A stretch of 64,000 nt of DNA from Streptomyces sp. NBC_01465 (GCF_036227325.1 NZ_CP109467.1:2604001-2668000); one strand, 5' to 3'. Positions 1 through 9,010 are shown, numbered from the stretch's first letter. Notes: generated from the letters alone by a model not told the origin. Program-made: numbers and translations.

Positions 1-280
1 CCGCGGTCTGCTCGCTCCAGGCGAGGATCGCCCGTACGCCCTTGACCTTGTTGGCGGCGATCTGCTCACCGTTGCCGGATCCGCCGATCACGATGCCGAG
101 GCTGTCGCTGTCCGCGGCCGTCTTCTCGGCGGCACGCAGGCAGAACGGCGGATAGTCGTCCACGGCGTCGTAGATGTGCGGGCCGCAGTCCACGGGGTCG
201 TGGCCGTGGGCCTTGAGCCACTCGACGAGGTGGTTCTTGAGTTCGAAACCGGCATGATCGGAGCCGAGGTACACGCGCAT
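1..280 (-). CDS. rpiB: Ribose-5-phosphate isomerase B (C-terminal end outside window)
   Basis: The enzyme interconverts ribose 5-phosphate and ribulose 5-phosphate in the cytoplasmic pentose phosphate pathway. About 93 N-terminal residues are present, starting MRVYLGSDHAGFELK; the rest lies beyond the left edge. The RpiB/LacA hallmark GSDHAG is at the start, and GGSGNGEQIAANK follows near residue 70. The Glu in GSGNGE is at the place where mycobacterial-type RpiB proteins use Glu instead of the Cys of the E. coli enzyme. The ATG at 278-280 is the natural family start. The first permease is transcribed divergently from it. Confidence 0.93.
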   Translation of the reverse strand, partial: MRVYLGSDHAGFELKNHLVEWLKAHGHDPVDCGPHIYDAVDDYPPFCLRAAEKTAADSDSLGIVIGGSGNGEQIAANKVKGVRAILAWSEQTA

Positions 281-366
281 GTGTCGAGTGTGGCATGGAG
301 GGTAGGCGGGACGCCTGGTCGGGGCACGTATGGCGTGCCCCGTTGGCGACATTAAGGACAGAGCGC

Positions 367-1797
367 ATGGCGACCACTCCCCCTGTCGAGGTGACGGAAC
401 GACCGCCGGCCGGCGGTTCGCCCGACGGACTGCAGGCCGGGCTGAAGAACCGGCATCTGTCGATGATCGCCATCGGTGGTGTCATCGGCGCGGGCCTCTT
501 CGTCGGCTCGGGCGCCGGGATCGCGGCCGCAGGGCCCGGGATCCTGCTCTCGTACGCGCTCACCGGGCTGCTCGTCGTGCTCGTGATGCGGATGCTGGGC
601 GAGATGGCTGCCGCCGACCCCGTCTCGGGTTCTTTCTCGACCTATGCCGACCGGGCGCTCGGGCGGTGGGCGGGCTTCACGATCGGGTGGCTGTACTGGT
701 TCTTCTGGGCCGTCGTGCTCGCCGTGGAGGCCACCGCGGCCGCGACCATCCTCACCGGGTGGGTGCCGGGCGTGCCGCAGTGGGCCTGGGCGCTGATCGT
801 GATGCTGGTGCTGACCGGGACCAATCTGGTCTCGGTCGGGTCCTTCGGGGAGTTCGAGTTCTGGTTCGCCGGGATCAAGGTCGTCGCGATCGTCGCGTTC
901 ATCGTGATCGGGGCGCTGGCGGTCTTCGGGCTGCCGCCCGGTGACGACGCGGTGGGGATGGCGAATCTGACCGGGCACGGCGGATTCCTGCCTAACGGCC
1001 CGGGGGCGATCCTGTCGGGGATGCTGCTGGTCGTCTTCTCCTTCATGGGCTCGGAGATCGTCACCCTGGCGGCCGCCGAATCACCCAATCCGGTGGAGGC
1101 CGTACGCAAGGCCGTCAACAGCGTGATCTGGCGGATCGCGCTCTTCTACATCGGATCGATCCTCGTGATCGTGACGCTGCTGCCGTGGGACTCGGCGGCC
1201 GTGAAGAAGAGCCCGTACGTCGCCGTACTGGACTCCCTCGACATCCCGGGCGCGGGCACCATCATGGACATCGTTGTCCTGACCGCCGTGCTGTCCTGCC
1301 TCAACTCCGGTCTCTACACGGCCTCCCGGATGGCCTTCTCGCTCGGACAGCGCGGGGACGCCCCGAAGTCCTTCGCCACCGTCAACAGGGGCGGGGTGCC
1401 GGCCGTCGCGATCTGGGCCTCGGTCGCCTTCGGGTTCGTCGCCGTCTTCTTCAACTACGTGTCCCCGGACACCGTGTTCAAGTTCCTGCTGAACTCCTCG
1501 GGCGCGGTCGCCCTCTTCGTCTGGCTCGTCATCTGCTTCTCGCAGCTGCGGATGCGGCGCAAGATCGAGCGGGAGACGCCGGAGCTGCTGACCGTGCGGA
1601 TGTGGCTGTACCCGTATCTGACGTACGCGACGATCGCGCTCATCCTGTTCGTCGTCGGCTACATGCTGTACGACAAGGACGGCCGGCCCCAGATGCTCCT
1701 CTCCGTGCTGGTGGGCGTGCTGGTGCTGGCAGTTGCCCTGGTGCGCAACCGCGGGCGCGCTCAGAGCGGGGTGAAGGACGACGTCACCGCGTCGTAG
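367..1797 (+). CDS. Amino-acid permease, APC superfamily (AAT/GabP-like), paralogue 1
   Basis: A 476-residue inner-membrane permease with about 12 hydrophobic segments. It opens with the AAT-family signature LKNRHLSMIAIGGVIGAG followed by LFVGSG, and has GEFEFWFAGIKV in the middle. Such proteins import amino acids or GABA by proton symport; the substrate cannot be read here. The ATG at 367 lies behind AAGGACAG and is preferred over an in-frame GTG at 295, which would add 24 residues unlike the family. Two close paralogues follow at 5200 and 6689. The last 37 bases overlap the 3' end of the convergent kinase gene. Confidence 0.93.
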   Translation: MATTPPVEVTERPPAGGSPDGLQAGLKNRHLSMIAIGGVIGAGLFVGSGAGIAAAGPGILLSYALTGLLVVLVMRMLGEMAAADPVSGSFSTYADRALGRWAGFTIGWLYWFFWAVVLAVEATAAATILTGWVPGVPQWAWALIVMLVLTGTNLVSVGSFGEFEFWFAGIKVVAIVAFIVIGALAVFGLPPGDDAVGMANLTGHGGFLPNGPGAILSGMLLVVFSFMGSEIVTLAAAESPNPVEAVRKAVNSVIWRIALFYIGSILVIVTLLPWDSAAVKKSPYVAVLDSLDIPGAGTIMDIVVLTAVLSCLNSGLYTASRMAFSLGQRGDAPKSFATVNRGGVPAVAIWASVAFGFVAVFFNYVSPDTVFKFLLNSSGAVALFVWLVICFSQLRMRRKIERETPELLTVRMWLYPYLTYATIALILFVVGYMLYDKDGRPQMLLSVLVGVLVLAVALVRNRGRAQSGVKDDVTAS

Positions 1798-3410
1798 GTG
1801 CGCAGGGCGGAGGTCTCGGTGCTCGCGTCGTACCAGATGTTGACCTGGTACGACTTGCCGCCCGCGTTGAAGCCCATCTGGCGGGCCTTCCACGCGGCGC
1901 CGTTCTGGGTGAAGAAGTAGTCCCAGACGATCGCGGGACGGCCCTTGAAGGTCGTGTTGTCGAGGCGGATCTTCTTGTAGCCGGGGACGTCGTGCGAGCC
2001 TCGTTCGGCCTTGATCCACTGGGTCATGAGGTCGCCGCCGGAGGCGAGCCCGTACGTCCCCGAGGTCTCCTGGAGACCGTCCGGCGAGTGGTAGTGGACG
2101 TTGGACGGGGACTTGGCGTTGCGGGTCCAGCCCTTGGGCGGCGTCCAGGCGAAGCCCGTCTCGCTCTGGGTGCCGGGCGGGATGATCGGCGGGCGCGAGG
2201 TGCCGGCGACCGTGGGGGCGGGCGAACTGCTGTTGCTGCTGGTGGGGTTGGCGGACGGACTGCCCTGGTTGTCGAGGAGCAGGACGGTGGCGACCGTCGC
2301 TGCGGCTACTGCCGCGGCGACGCCCACCAGAATCCGATTGCGCCTGCCGCGCGGGGACTTGGGAGCCTGCGGCTGCGGTACGGGCCTGCGCACCGTCAGC
2401 GTCGGGTCGCCCGAGGGGCCCGGCTGCGACCGAGGCGGGTGCTGGGGCGGGGCGGAGCTCTGCTGGGACGAGGGCGGGTGCGCCGCCTCGGGTTGCGGGG
2501 GTGCGGGCCTGGTGGGTGCCGACTGGGTGGGCAGCGCGTCCTGCGGGACCGGGGGCGGGGCGGGCTTCTGTACGGTGGGCGGCGCCGCGATCGGCTCCAG
2601 GCGCTCGTAGACGGCCTCCAGGCTCGGACGCCGCTCCGGCTCCTTGACCAGCAAGGACGCGAGGACGGGGGCCAACGGGCCCGCCCCGCGCGGGAGTTCG
2701 GGCTCCTCGTACAGCACCGCGTGCAGGGTGGCGAGCGTCGTCGGGCGCGAGAACGGCGACGAGCCGCCGACCGCCGCGCAGAGCGTGGCGCCCAGCGACC
2801 AGAGGTCGGAGGGCGGGCCCTGCGGCCGGCCGCCGACCCGCTCGGGCGCCATGTAGTCGGGCGAGCCGACCAGCATGCCGACGACGGTGAGCGACGTGGT
2901 GTCCTGGATGGCCGCGATGCCGAAGTCGGTGAGGACGACGCGTCCCGTCGGGCCGAGCAGGACGTTGCCGGGCTTGATGTCGCGGTGCAGGACGCCCACC
3001 GCGTGCACCTCACGGAGCGCGGCGACCAGCCCCATGCCGACCCTGGCCGCCTCGCGCGGGGTCAACGGGCCGTCCTCGATGAGGACTTTCTCCAGGGAGC
3101 GGGAGTCGACGAGCTCCATCACGATCCACAGCCGGTCGCCCTCCTCGACCACGTCGTAGACCCTGACCACGTTGGGGTGGTCGATCCTGGCGGTCGCGCG
3201 GGCCTCGCGCAGGGTCCGCTCGCGGCGGATGCGGCTGTCCTCGGCATCGAGATCGTCGATGCGCATTTCCTTTATCGCCACGCGTCGGTCGAGTATCTCG
3301 TCCGCCGCCTGCCACACACGCCCCATCCCTCCCTGGCCGATGATTTCGCCCAGTCGGTAACGTGCCGCGATCAATAACCCCTGCACCCCGCCGCTCACAT
3401 TCCCCGGCAT
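1761..3410 (-). CDS. Membrane-anchored PknB-type serine/threonine protein kinase
   Basis: A 549-residue eukaryotic-like kinase. The N-terminal kinase domain (about 18-272) is complete: glycine loop GQGGMG, Lys47 in VAIKE, catalytic loop HRDIKPGN (Asp144), DFG at 162-164 and APE at 188-190. A Pro-rich linker (about 275-350) leads to one membrane helix (about 360-379) after a basic RGRRNR stop. About 165 residues then lie outside the cell. They contain no PASTA repeats, so the sensed ligand is unknown. It is convergent with the permease (37 bp overlap) and divergent from the LPXTG protein gene. Confidence 0.93.
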   Translation of the reverse strand: MPGNVSGGVQGLLIAARYRLGEIIGQGGMGRVWQAADEILDRRVAIKEMRIDDLDAEDSRIRRERTLREARATARIDHPNVVRVYDVVEEGDRLWIVMELVDSRSLEKVLIEDGPLTPREAARVGMGLVAALREVHAVGVLHRDIKPGNVLLGPTGRVVLTDFGIAAIQDTTSLTVVGMLVGSPDYMAPERVGGRPQGPPSDLWSLGATLCAAVGGSSPFSRPTTLATLHAVLYEEPELPRGAGPLAPVLASLLVKEPERRPSLEAVYERLEPIAAPPTVQKPAPPPVPQDALPTQSAPTRPAPPQPEAAHPPSSQQSSAPPQHPPRSQPGPSGDPTLTVRRPVPQPQAPKSPRGRRNRILVGVAAAVAAATVATVLLLDNQGSPSANPTSSNSSSPAPTVAGTSRPPIIPPGTQSETGFAWTPPKGWTRNAKSPSNVHYHSPDGLQETSGTYGLASGGDLMTQWIKAERGSHDVPGYKKIRLDNTTFKGRPAIVWDYFFTQNGAAWKARQMGFNAGGKSYQVNIWYDASTETSALRTYDAVTSSFTPL

Positions 3411-3545
3411 TCACGCCCACCCCCTCAGTACCAGCTGTGATCAGCACAGAAGCATGAACTTGCCACCATGACAGCATAGTTCTACGAGATCTTGTGGTAC
3501 CCCTTCAATACTGCTGCATCCTGCGCGGTTGAGGGGGATGGGGAA

Positions 3546-4286
3546 ATGCAAGGAAAACGTTTTGGGTCACTAATTGCCGCCACTGCTGCGGCTGTTCTAT
3601 TTCTGCCTTTCGCGGCGGCCGCCGATGATCCCGGAGGGAGCAGCCAGGGCGGCAAGGCCGGGCCGAACACGATCTCCGGGGTCAAGCTGACCACCGAACT
3701 GCCCAAGCAGATCAAGGTGGACAACAAGGCGGGGACGACGACCGGTCTGACCGCCAAGGTCTCCAACACCGGGACGAAGGGCAGCGGTCAGATCACGCTG
3801 TCGGTGCTCGGTCTCGGCGGGATGAAGATCACGGGCGTCGACGGCTGCATCAAGATCCCGCAGGGGCGGCTGCTCAAGGGCGTCAACAGCGGATTCGCCT
3901 GCGTCATCCCCGACTTGGCGGCGGGGAAGAGCAAGTCGTACGCGGTCTCGGCGACGTACGACCTGAAGTCCAAGGGGCAGATCTGTCTGCCGGTGACCAA
4001 GAACACGAGCGACAAGGTCCTGTGGCAGCAGGGCCCGGTGCCCTTCGGGACGTCGAAGCCGACGCCGAACGCTCCGGACACTCCACTGCTGCTCGGCACG
4101 GACAATGTGCCGGCCGGTCCCGCTCAGCCTTCCGAGGCTCCGAGTTCGGGCGGTTCGGGCAGCGGTCTCCCCAAGACGGGGGCCGGGGTGGCTCTGCCCG
4201 CCGGGCTCGTGGGCGGTGCGCTGCTGCTCGCGGGCGGTGCGGGGGTCTGGTGGACCACGCGCGCACGTAGGGCGGGGCGCCACTGA
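3546..4286 (+). CDS. Secreted LPXTG-type cell-wall-anchored protein
   Basis: A 246-residue exported protein of unknown function. It has a signal peptide (basic MQGKRF, then a hydrophobic stretch to about residue 26, ending AAAADD), a beta-rich central region with three Cys, a Pro/Ser-rich linker, LPKTG at 208-212, a membrane helix (about 216-236) and a basic tail RARRAGRH. This is a complete sortase sorting signal, so it should be joined covalently to peptidoglycan. The ATG at 3546 follows GAGGGGGA and is preferred to an in-frame start at 3492. No sortase gene is in the window. The gene ends just before a strong hairpin shared with bioY. Confidence 0.88.
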   Translation: MQGKRFGSLIAATAAAVLFLPFAAAADDPGGSSQGGKAGPNTISGVKLTTELPKQIKVDNKAGTTTGLTAKVSNTGTKGSGQITLSVLGLGGMKITGVDGCIKIPQGRLLKGVNSGFACVIPDLAAGKSKSYAVSATYDLKSKGQICLPVTKNTSDKVLWQQGPVPFGTSKPTPNAPDTPLLLGTDNVPAGPAQPSEAPSSGGSGSGLPKTGAGVALPAGLVGGALLLAGGAGVWWTTRARRAGRH

Positions 4287-4300
4287 TCGGTTCGTACGAG

Positions 4301-4342
4301 AAGAGGGCCCGCATCCCCGGTGACGGGGGTGCGGGCCCTCTT
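4301..4342. terminator. Bidirectional hairpin terminator between LPXTG gene and bioY
   Basis: Arms at 4301-4318 and 4325-4342 pair over 18 positions with one G-T wobble around a six-base loop. The hairpin starts 14 bases after the LPXTG stop and ends 15 bases before the bioY stop, so it fits termination from both sides. Confidence 0.85.
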
Positions 4343-4357
4343 CGGTGTACTGGTCGG

Positions 4358-4948
4358 TCAGCCGCGGCGGCCGGCGAACTTCCAGGCGGCCGGCAGCGCG
4401 CCCATCGCGAGGGCCGCCTTGAGGGCGTCGCCGATCAGGAACGGGGTGAGGCCGGCCGCGACGGCGGCGGTCGTCGACATGCCGGTGGAGAGGGCCAGGT
4501 ACGGGACGCCGACCGCGTAGACGATGGCCGAGCCGAGGACCATCGTGCCCGCGGTGCGCAGCACCGAGCGGTCGCCGCCGCGGCGGGCGAGGGCGCCGAC
4601 CACGGTGGAGGCGAGCAGCATGCCGAGGACGTAGCCGAAGGTGGCGCCGCCCGCACCGGAGGTGCCGTTCTGGAACCACGGCATGCCCGCCATGCCGACG
4701 AGCGCGTACACCGCGAGGGCCAGGAAGCCACGGCGGGCGCCGAGGGCCGCGCCGGTGAGCAGGACGGCGAAGGTCTGGCCGGTGACCGGGACCGGGGAGC
4801 CGGGGACCGGGACCGCTATCTGCGCCGCGATGCCGGTGAGCGCGGCGCCGCCCATGACCAGGGCCGCGTCCACGGCGTATCGGCTCCGCGTGGCGGGCAG
4901 GAGGTCGGCGAGGACCGCTCCGGGGCGGGTGGTGGCAGCAGTGCTCAT
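4358..4948 (-). CDS. bioY: Biotin transporter BioY (ECF substrate-binding component)
   Basis: A 196-residue membrane protein of the BioY family, with about six hydrophobic segments. Family features include PVPGSPVPVTGQTFAVLL, followed by GAALGARRGF and then the G-rich GGATFGYVLGM. BioY binds biotin and either works alone or docks on a shared energy-coupling module. No bioM/bioN genes are next to it, so it is either solitary or uses a module encoded elsewhere. It is divergent from the second permease across 251 bases. No biotin-specific operator was recognised there. Confidence 0.92.
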   Translation of the reverse strand: MSTAATTRPGAVLADLLPATRSRYAVDAALVMGGAALTGIAAQIAVPVPGSPVPVTGQTFAVLLTGAALGARRGFLALAVYALVGMAGMPWFQNGTSGAGGATFGYVLGMLLASTVVGALARRGGDRSVLRTAGTMVLGSAIVYAVGVPYLALSTGMSTTAAVAAGLTPFLIGDALKAALAMGALPAAWKFAGRRG

Positions 4949-5199
4949 CGGGACTCCGCGGTGGCTGGCAGGTGGGGACAGGGTGACGTTAGCCGACGGG
5001 TCCGCGCGTGATCACCATCTGCGGCCCACAAAGCGGAGGTTGGGACCTTGGTGGGGTTCGCACAAAGAACGGGAAGTACACCTCGGCGGGAGTGACGCTG
5101 GTCACTGGAGGTCCGAGGGGATGTATCGGTTTTGCGGAACGGGGCAGTCCGTAGGGAGACTGTAGGTTCCTGATAAATCGTCCGAGAGTTACGAGCACC

Positions 5200-6588
5200 A
5201 TGCCCGAGGCCCCGTCCGACACCCTGCCCGCCGGCCTTCCCGCGGAGCCCCTCTCCCCCGGGCTCAAGCAGCGCCACCTCACGATGCTCGGTCTGGGCGG
5301 GGTGATCGGCGCCGGGCTCTTCGTGGGTTCGGGCGCGGGGATCGCGGTCGCGGGCCCGGGGATCGTCGTCTCGTATCTGATCGCGGGCGCCCTGGCGATG
5401 CTCGTGATGCGGATGCTGGGCGAGATGTCGGCGGCGATGCCCGCCTCCGGGTCCTTCTCCGTGCACGCGGAGCGGGCGATGGGGCGCTGGGCGGGGTTCA
5501 CGGCCGGCTGGCTGTACTGGTTCCTGCTGGTCGTCGTGCTCGCCGTGGAGGCGACGGCTGCGGCGCAGATCGCCAACGGGTGGGTGCCCGGGGTTCCTCA
5601 GTGGACGTGGGTCCTGCTCTTCATGGTGGTCTTCACCGTGGCCAACCTCGCGGCCGTGAAGAACTTCGGGGAGTTCGAGTTCTGGTTCGCGGCGCTGAAG
5701 GTCGGCGCGATCGTCCTCTTCCTGATCCTGGGCACGCTCGCGATCTTCGGCGTACTCCCCGACACCGATCCGGTCGGGCTGACGAACCTCACCGGGCAGG
5801 GCGGTTTCCTCCCCAACGGCTGGCACGGCGTCGTCTCCGGCGTTCTCACCGTCGTCTTCGCCTTCGGCGGCCTGGAGGTCGTCACGATCGCGGCGGCCGA
5901 GACGGACGACCCGGCGCGTGCGGTCAGCCGGGCGGTGCGCAGCGCGGTCTTCCGCATCCTCTTCTTCTACGTCGGATCGATGCTGGTCATCGTGACCGTG
6001 CTGCCGTGGACGGCACAGCACGCGGGGCTCTCCCCGTTCGTCGCCGTGCTCGACGCGATCGGGATCCCCTCGGCCGGGAACATCATGAACATCGTCGTGT
6101 TCGTGGCGCTGCTCTCGGCCCTCAACGCCAACCTCTACGGCTCCTCGCGCATGATCTTCTCGCTGGCCGAGCGCGGCGAGGCGCCGCGCGGGCTGCTGAA
6201 GGTGAGCGGGAATGTGCCGCGCCGCGCGGTCCTCGCCTCGGTCGCCTTCGGCTTCGTCTCCGTACTGCTCAATCTGAAGTGGCCCGACTCGGTCTTCCTC
6301 TACATGCTCAACGCGGTCGGCGCGGTGCTGCTCTTCGTCTGGGGCATGATCGCCGCCTCGCAGCTGCGGCTGCGCCGGAAGATCGAGCGCGAGACCCCGG
6401 AGCTGCTGCAGCTGCGCATGTGGGCGTTCCCCTGGCTGACCTGGGCGACGCTGGTCGGGCTCGCGGCCGTATTCGTCCTGATGCTGACGGACCGTGCGGC
6501 GCGTCCGCAGTTGCTCTGGTCGCTCGGGGCGACGGCCGCGGTGCTCGCGGTTGCGGGCGTACGGGAGCTGCGCGATCACCGTAGGTGA
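5200..6588 (+). CDS. Amino-acid permease, APC superfamily (AAT/GabP-like), paralogue 2
   Basis: A 462-residue permease with the same architecture as the 367-1797 protein: LKQRHLTMLGLGGVIGAG at the first helix, GEFEFWFAALKV, and C-terminal LRLRRKIERETPELL. Long stretches match paralogue 1 residue for residue, such as GWLYWF followed by VLAVEATAA. This points to local duplication with later divergence. The ATG at 5200 is the only start that gives the usual short cytoplasmic N-terminus. It is followed by paralogue 3 after 100 bases, and may share its transcript. Confidence 0.92.
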   Translation: MPEAPSDTLPAGLPAEPLSPGLKQRHLTMLGLGGVIGAGLFVGSGAGIAVAGPGIVVSYLIAGALAMLVMRMLGEMSAAMPASGSFSVHAERAMGRWAGFTAGWLYWFLLVVVLAVEATAAAQIANGWVPGVPQWTWVLLFMVVFTVANLAAVKNFGEFEFWFAALKVGAIVLFLILGTLAIFGVLPDTDPVGLTNLTGQGGFLPNGWHGVVSGVLTVVFAFGGLEVVTIAAAETDDPARAVSRAVRSAVFRILFFYVGSMLVIVTVLPWTAQHAGLSPFVAVLDAIGIPSAGNIMNIVVFVALLSALNANLYGSSRMIFSLAERGEAPRGLLKVSGNVPRRAVLASVAFGFVSVLLNLKWPDSVFLYMLNAVGAVLLFVWGMIAASQLRLRRKIERETPELLQLRMWAFPWLTWATLVGLAAVFVLMLTDRAARPQLLWSLGATAAVLAVAGVRELRDHRR

Positions 6589-6688
6589 GGCAGGTGTCCG
6601 CATAGCGGGCGTTCACTTCCCCTCAGCGGTACGCGACTTCAGACTGTGGGACCGTCCAACCCGTCTCACGTACTGAACAGGCACGACC

Positions 6689-8125
6689 ATGACTCGGACA
6701 ACCGCGCCCGAAAAGGCGAAGACTGATAAGACCCCGGGGGCCTCGGCCGCTCCGGAGGAAGCATCGGGCTCCCAGCTCACGCACGGTCTCAAGCAGCGTC
6801 ACCTCTCGATGATCGCGCTCGGCGGCGTCATCGGCGCCGGCCTCTTCGTCGGCTCCGGCACGGGCATCGCGGCGGCGGGACCGGCCATCGTGCTGCTCTT
6901 CGCGGGTGCCGGTGCGGTCGTCATGCTCATCATGCGGATGCTCGGCGAGATGTCCGCGGCCCGCCCCGCGACGGGCTCCTTCTCGGTGCACGCCGAGAAG
7001 GAGATCGGCGCCTGGGCCGGGGTCACCTCGGGCTGGATGTACTGGGTGATGCTCTGCTGCGGCGTCGCCGCCGAGGCCACCGCGGCCGGCGACATCATGC
7101 ACGGCTGGGCCGGTTTCATCCCGGCGTACGGCTGGGTCGCGATCTTCATGGTCTTCTTCTGTCTGACCAACCTGGCCGCGGTGAAGAACTTCGGTGAGTT
7201 CGAGTTCATCTTCTCGGGCATCAAGGTCCTGGCCATCTCGTCCTTCCTGGTCATCGGCGTTCTCGGCATCTGCGGCGTCTTCGGCGACGCACCGGGCGAC
7301 GCGTACCTCACCGGCGACGGCGGCTTCTTCCCGACCGGTACGGCCGGGCTGATCGCCGGGCTGCTGACCGCGGTCTTCGCGTACGGCGGCCTGGAGACGG
7401 TCACCATCGCGGCGGCCGAGTCCGACCACCCGCGCAAGAACGTGGCGCGCGCGGTGCGCACCGCGGTGTGGCGCATCGCGATCTTCTACATCGGCTCGAT
7501 GGCGCTGATCGTCACGCTGGTCCCGTGGGACGACCCGAACGTGGCCAAGAACGGCCCGTACGTGACCGTGCTGCAGGACCTCGACATCCCCGCGGCCGAC
7601 ACGATCATGAAGGTCGTGATCCTGATCGCGCTGCTCTCCGCGATGAACGCCAACATCTACGGCGCCTCGCGCATGTCGTACTCGCTGGTCTCGCGCGGCC
7701 AGGGTCCGCGCTTCCTGGGCAAGGTGATCAAGGGCGTTCCGATGCCCGCCGTCATCGCCTCCTGCTTCTTCGGCTTCCTGGCCATCGAGGCCGGGGTCCT
7801 GTGGCCGGACACGGTCTTCACCTGGCTGATGAACACGACGGGCTGCGCCGTCCTGGTCGTCTGGGCGTTCATCTGCCTGACGCAGCTGAAGATGCGCCGT
7901 CGGCTGGAGCGCGAGGAGCCGGAGCTGCTGACCGTGAAGATGTGGGGCTTCCCGTATCTGACGTGGGTCGCGCTCGTCGCGATCGTCGGCGTCTTCGTCG
8001 CGATGGGCACGACGTCGGGCGGCCGCGACCAGCTGTACGTCTCGGCGATCCTGGTCGCCGCGCTGGCGGGCGCGGGCTATGCGAAGCAGCGGCGCGACGC
8101 GGCGAAGGCTGCGTACGCCGCCTGA
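6689..8125 (+). CDS. Amino-acid permease, APC superfamily (AAT/GabP-like), paralogue 3
   Basis: A 478-residue permease of the same family (LKQRHLSMIALGGVIGAG, GEFEFIFSGIKV, LKMRRRLEREEPELL). It is the most divergent of the three. It has a longer polar N-terminus of about 30 residues and replaces the FWF of its paralogues with FIF. Its substrate may therefore differ. It ends 16 bases before a strong intrinsic terminator that separates it from sodF. Confidence 0.92.
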   Translation: MTRTTAPEKAKTDKTPGASAAPEEASGSQLTHGLKQRHLSMIALGGVIGAGLFVGSGTGIAAAGPAIVLLFAGAGAVVMLIMRMLGEMSAARPATGSFSVHAEKEIGAWAGVTSGWMYWVMLCCGVAAEATAAGDIMHGWAGFIPAYGWVAIFMVFFCLTNLAAVKNFGEFEFIFSGIKVLAISSFLVIGVLGICGVFGDAPGDAYLTGDGGFFPTGTAGLIAGLLTAVFAYGGLETVTIAAAESDHPRKNVARAVRTAVWRIAIFYIGSMALIVTLVPWDDPNVAKNGPYVTVLQDLDIPAADTIMKVVILIALLSAMNANIYGASRMSYSLVSRGQGPRFLGKVIKGVPMPAVIASCFFGFLAIEAGVLWPDTVFTWLMNTTGCAVLVVWAFICLTQLKMRRRLEREEPELLTVKMWGFPYLTWVALVAIVGVFVAMGTTSGGRDQLYVSAILVAALAGAGYAKQRRDAAKAAYAA

Positions 8126-8140
8126 TCACGCCACTCGACG

Positions 8141-8177
8141 ACACCCCCTGGGCCACCTCGGCCCGGGGGGTGTTTTT
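8141..8177 (+). terminator. Intrinsic terminator after the third permease
   Basis: A 14-bp stem (8141-8154 with 8160-8173, one G-T wobble) with a five-base loop is followed by six consecutive T residues at 8172-8177. It insulates sodF from the permease transcripts. Confidence 0.9.
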
Positions 8178-8196
8178 TAATGCTGATAGCCTGCAC

Positions 8197-8213
8197 TTGC
8201 ACATTAGTTGCAA
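8197..8213. promoter_or_regulatory. Candidate Nur (nickel-responsive Fur-family) box upstream of sodF
   Basis: The sequence is TTGCAC, five bases, then TTGCAA, ending 41 bases before the sodF ATG. As I recall it, the Nur operator of S. coelicolor is TTGCAA-N5-TTGCAA; this site differs from that at one position. Nur is known to repress the Fe-type SOD gene when nickel is plentiful. The assignment rests on the motif and its location; no binding can be shown here. Confidence 0.78.
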
Positions 8214-8254
8214 TAACAAGCAGTTAGCAGCAGTAGCAGTCGGAGGGCTCGGCC

Positions 8255-8896
8255 ATGGCGACGTACACACTTCCTGAACTCCCGTACGACTACGCGGCAC
8301 TCGAACCGGTCATCAACCCGCAGATCATCGAGTTGCACCACGACAAGCACCACGCGGCGTACGTGAAGGGCGCGAACGACACCCTGGAGCAGCTCGCCGA
8401 GGCGCGCGACAAGGACCAGTGGGGTGCGGTCAACGGCCTGGAGAAGAACCTGGCGTTCCATCTCTCCGGCCACATCCTGCACTCGATCTACTGGCACAAC
8501 ATGACGGGCGACGGCGGCGGCGAGCCGCTTGCGGCGGACGGCGTGGGCGAGCTCGCGGAGGCGATCGCCGAATCCTTCGGCTCCTTCGAGAAGTTCAAGG
8601 CCCAGCTGACCAAGGCGTCGGCGACGACGCAGGGTTCGGGCTGGGGCGTCCTCGCGTACGAGCCGCTGAGCGGTCGCCTGATCGTCGAGCAGATCTACGA
8701 CCACCAGGGCAACGTCGGCCAGGGTTCGACCCCGGTCCTCGTCTTCGACGCCTGGGAGCACGCCTTCTATCTCCAGTACAAGAACCAGAAGGTGGACTTC
8801 ATCGAGGCGATGTGGCGGGTCGTCAACTGGCAGGACGTGGCGAAGCGTTACGCCGCGGCCAAGGAGCGGACGAACGTGCTGCTGCTCGCGCCGTGA
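8255..8896 (+). CDS. sodF: Iron/manganese-type superoxide dismutase
   Basis: A 213-residue cytoplasmic enzyme that dismutes superoxide to oxygen and hydrogen peroxide. The Fe/Mn SOD family is clear: LHHDKHH near the N-terminus and the C-terminal DAWEHAFY motif. The predicted metal ligands are His28, His76, Asp165 and His169. In Streptomyces this Fe-type enzyme is the alternative to the nickel enzyme SodN. The Nur-like box at 8197-8213 predicts repression by nickel. The ATG at 8255 has CGGAGGG 7 bases upstream. The 3' UTR may carry a regulatory RNA (separate entry). Confidence 0.95.
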   Translation: MATYTLPELPYDYAALEPVINPQIIELHHDKHHAAYVKGANDTLEQLAEARDKDQWGAVNGLEKNLAFHLSGHILHSIYWHNMTGDGGGEPLAADGVGELAEAIAESFGSFEKFKAQLTKASATTQGSGWGVLAYEPLSGRLIVEQIYDHQGNVGQGSTPVLVFDAWEHAFYLQYKNQKVDFIEAMWRVVNWQDVAKRYAAAKERTNVLLLAP

Positions 8897-8914
8897 GTCA
8901 CTGAAGAACTGAAG

Positions 8915-9010
8915 AAACGTCCTGCTCGTGATCGTCTTCTCAACTGTCGCGTGCAGGCGGATGGAACGGCCGGCCCCCGCGAGGACAGGACTCGCGGGGG
9001 CTGTCTGTTT
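8915..9010 (+). ncRNA. Possible s-SodF-type small RNA from the sodF 3' UTR
   Basis: In S. coelicolor a small RNA of about 90 nt is processed from the sodF 3' UTR and silences sodN by base pairing. Here the 3' UTR is about 100 nt and ends in a stable hairpin, so position and size fit. The 5' boundary is a guess. Pairing to sodN cannot be tested because sodN is not in the window. Confidence 0.45.

Noticed and set aside
295..366. Earlier GTG start for the first permease
   Set aside because: The extra 24 residues are unlike the family, and ATG 367 has a proper ribosome site.
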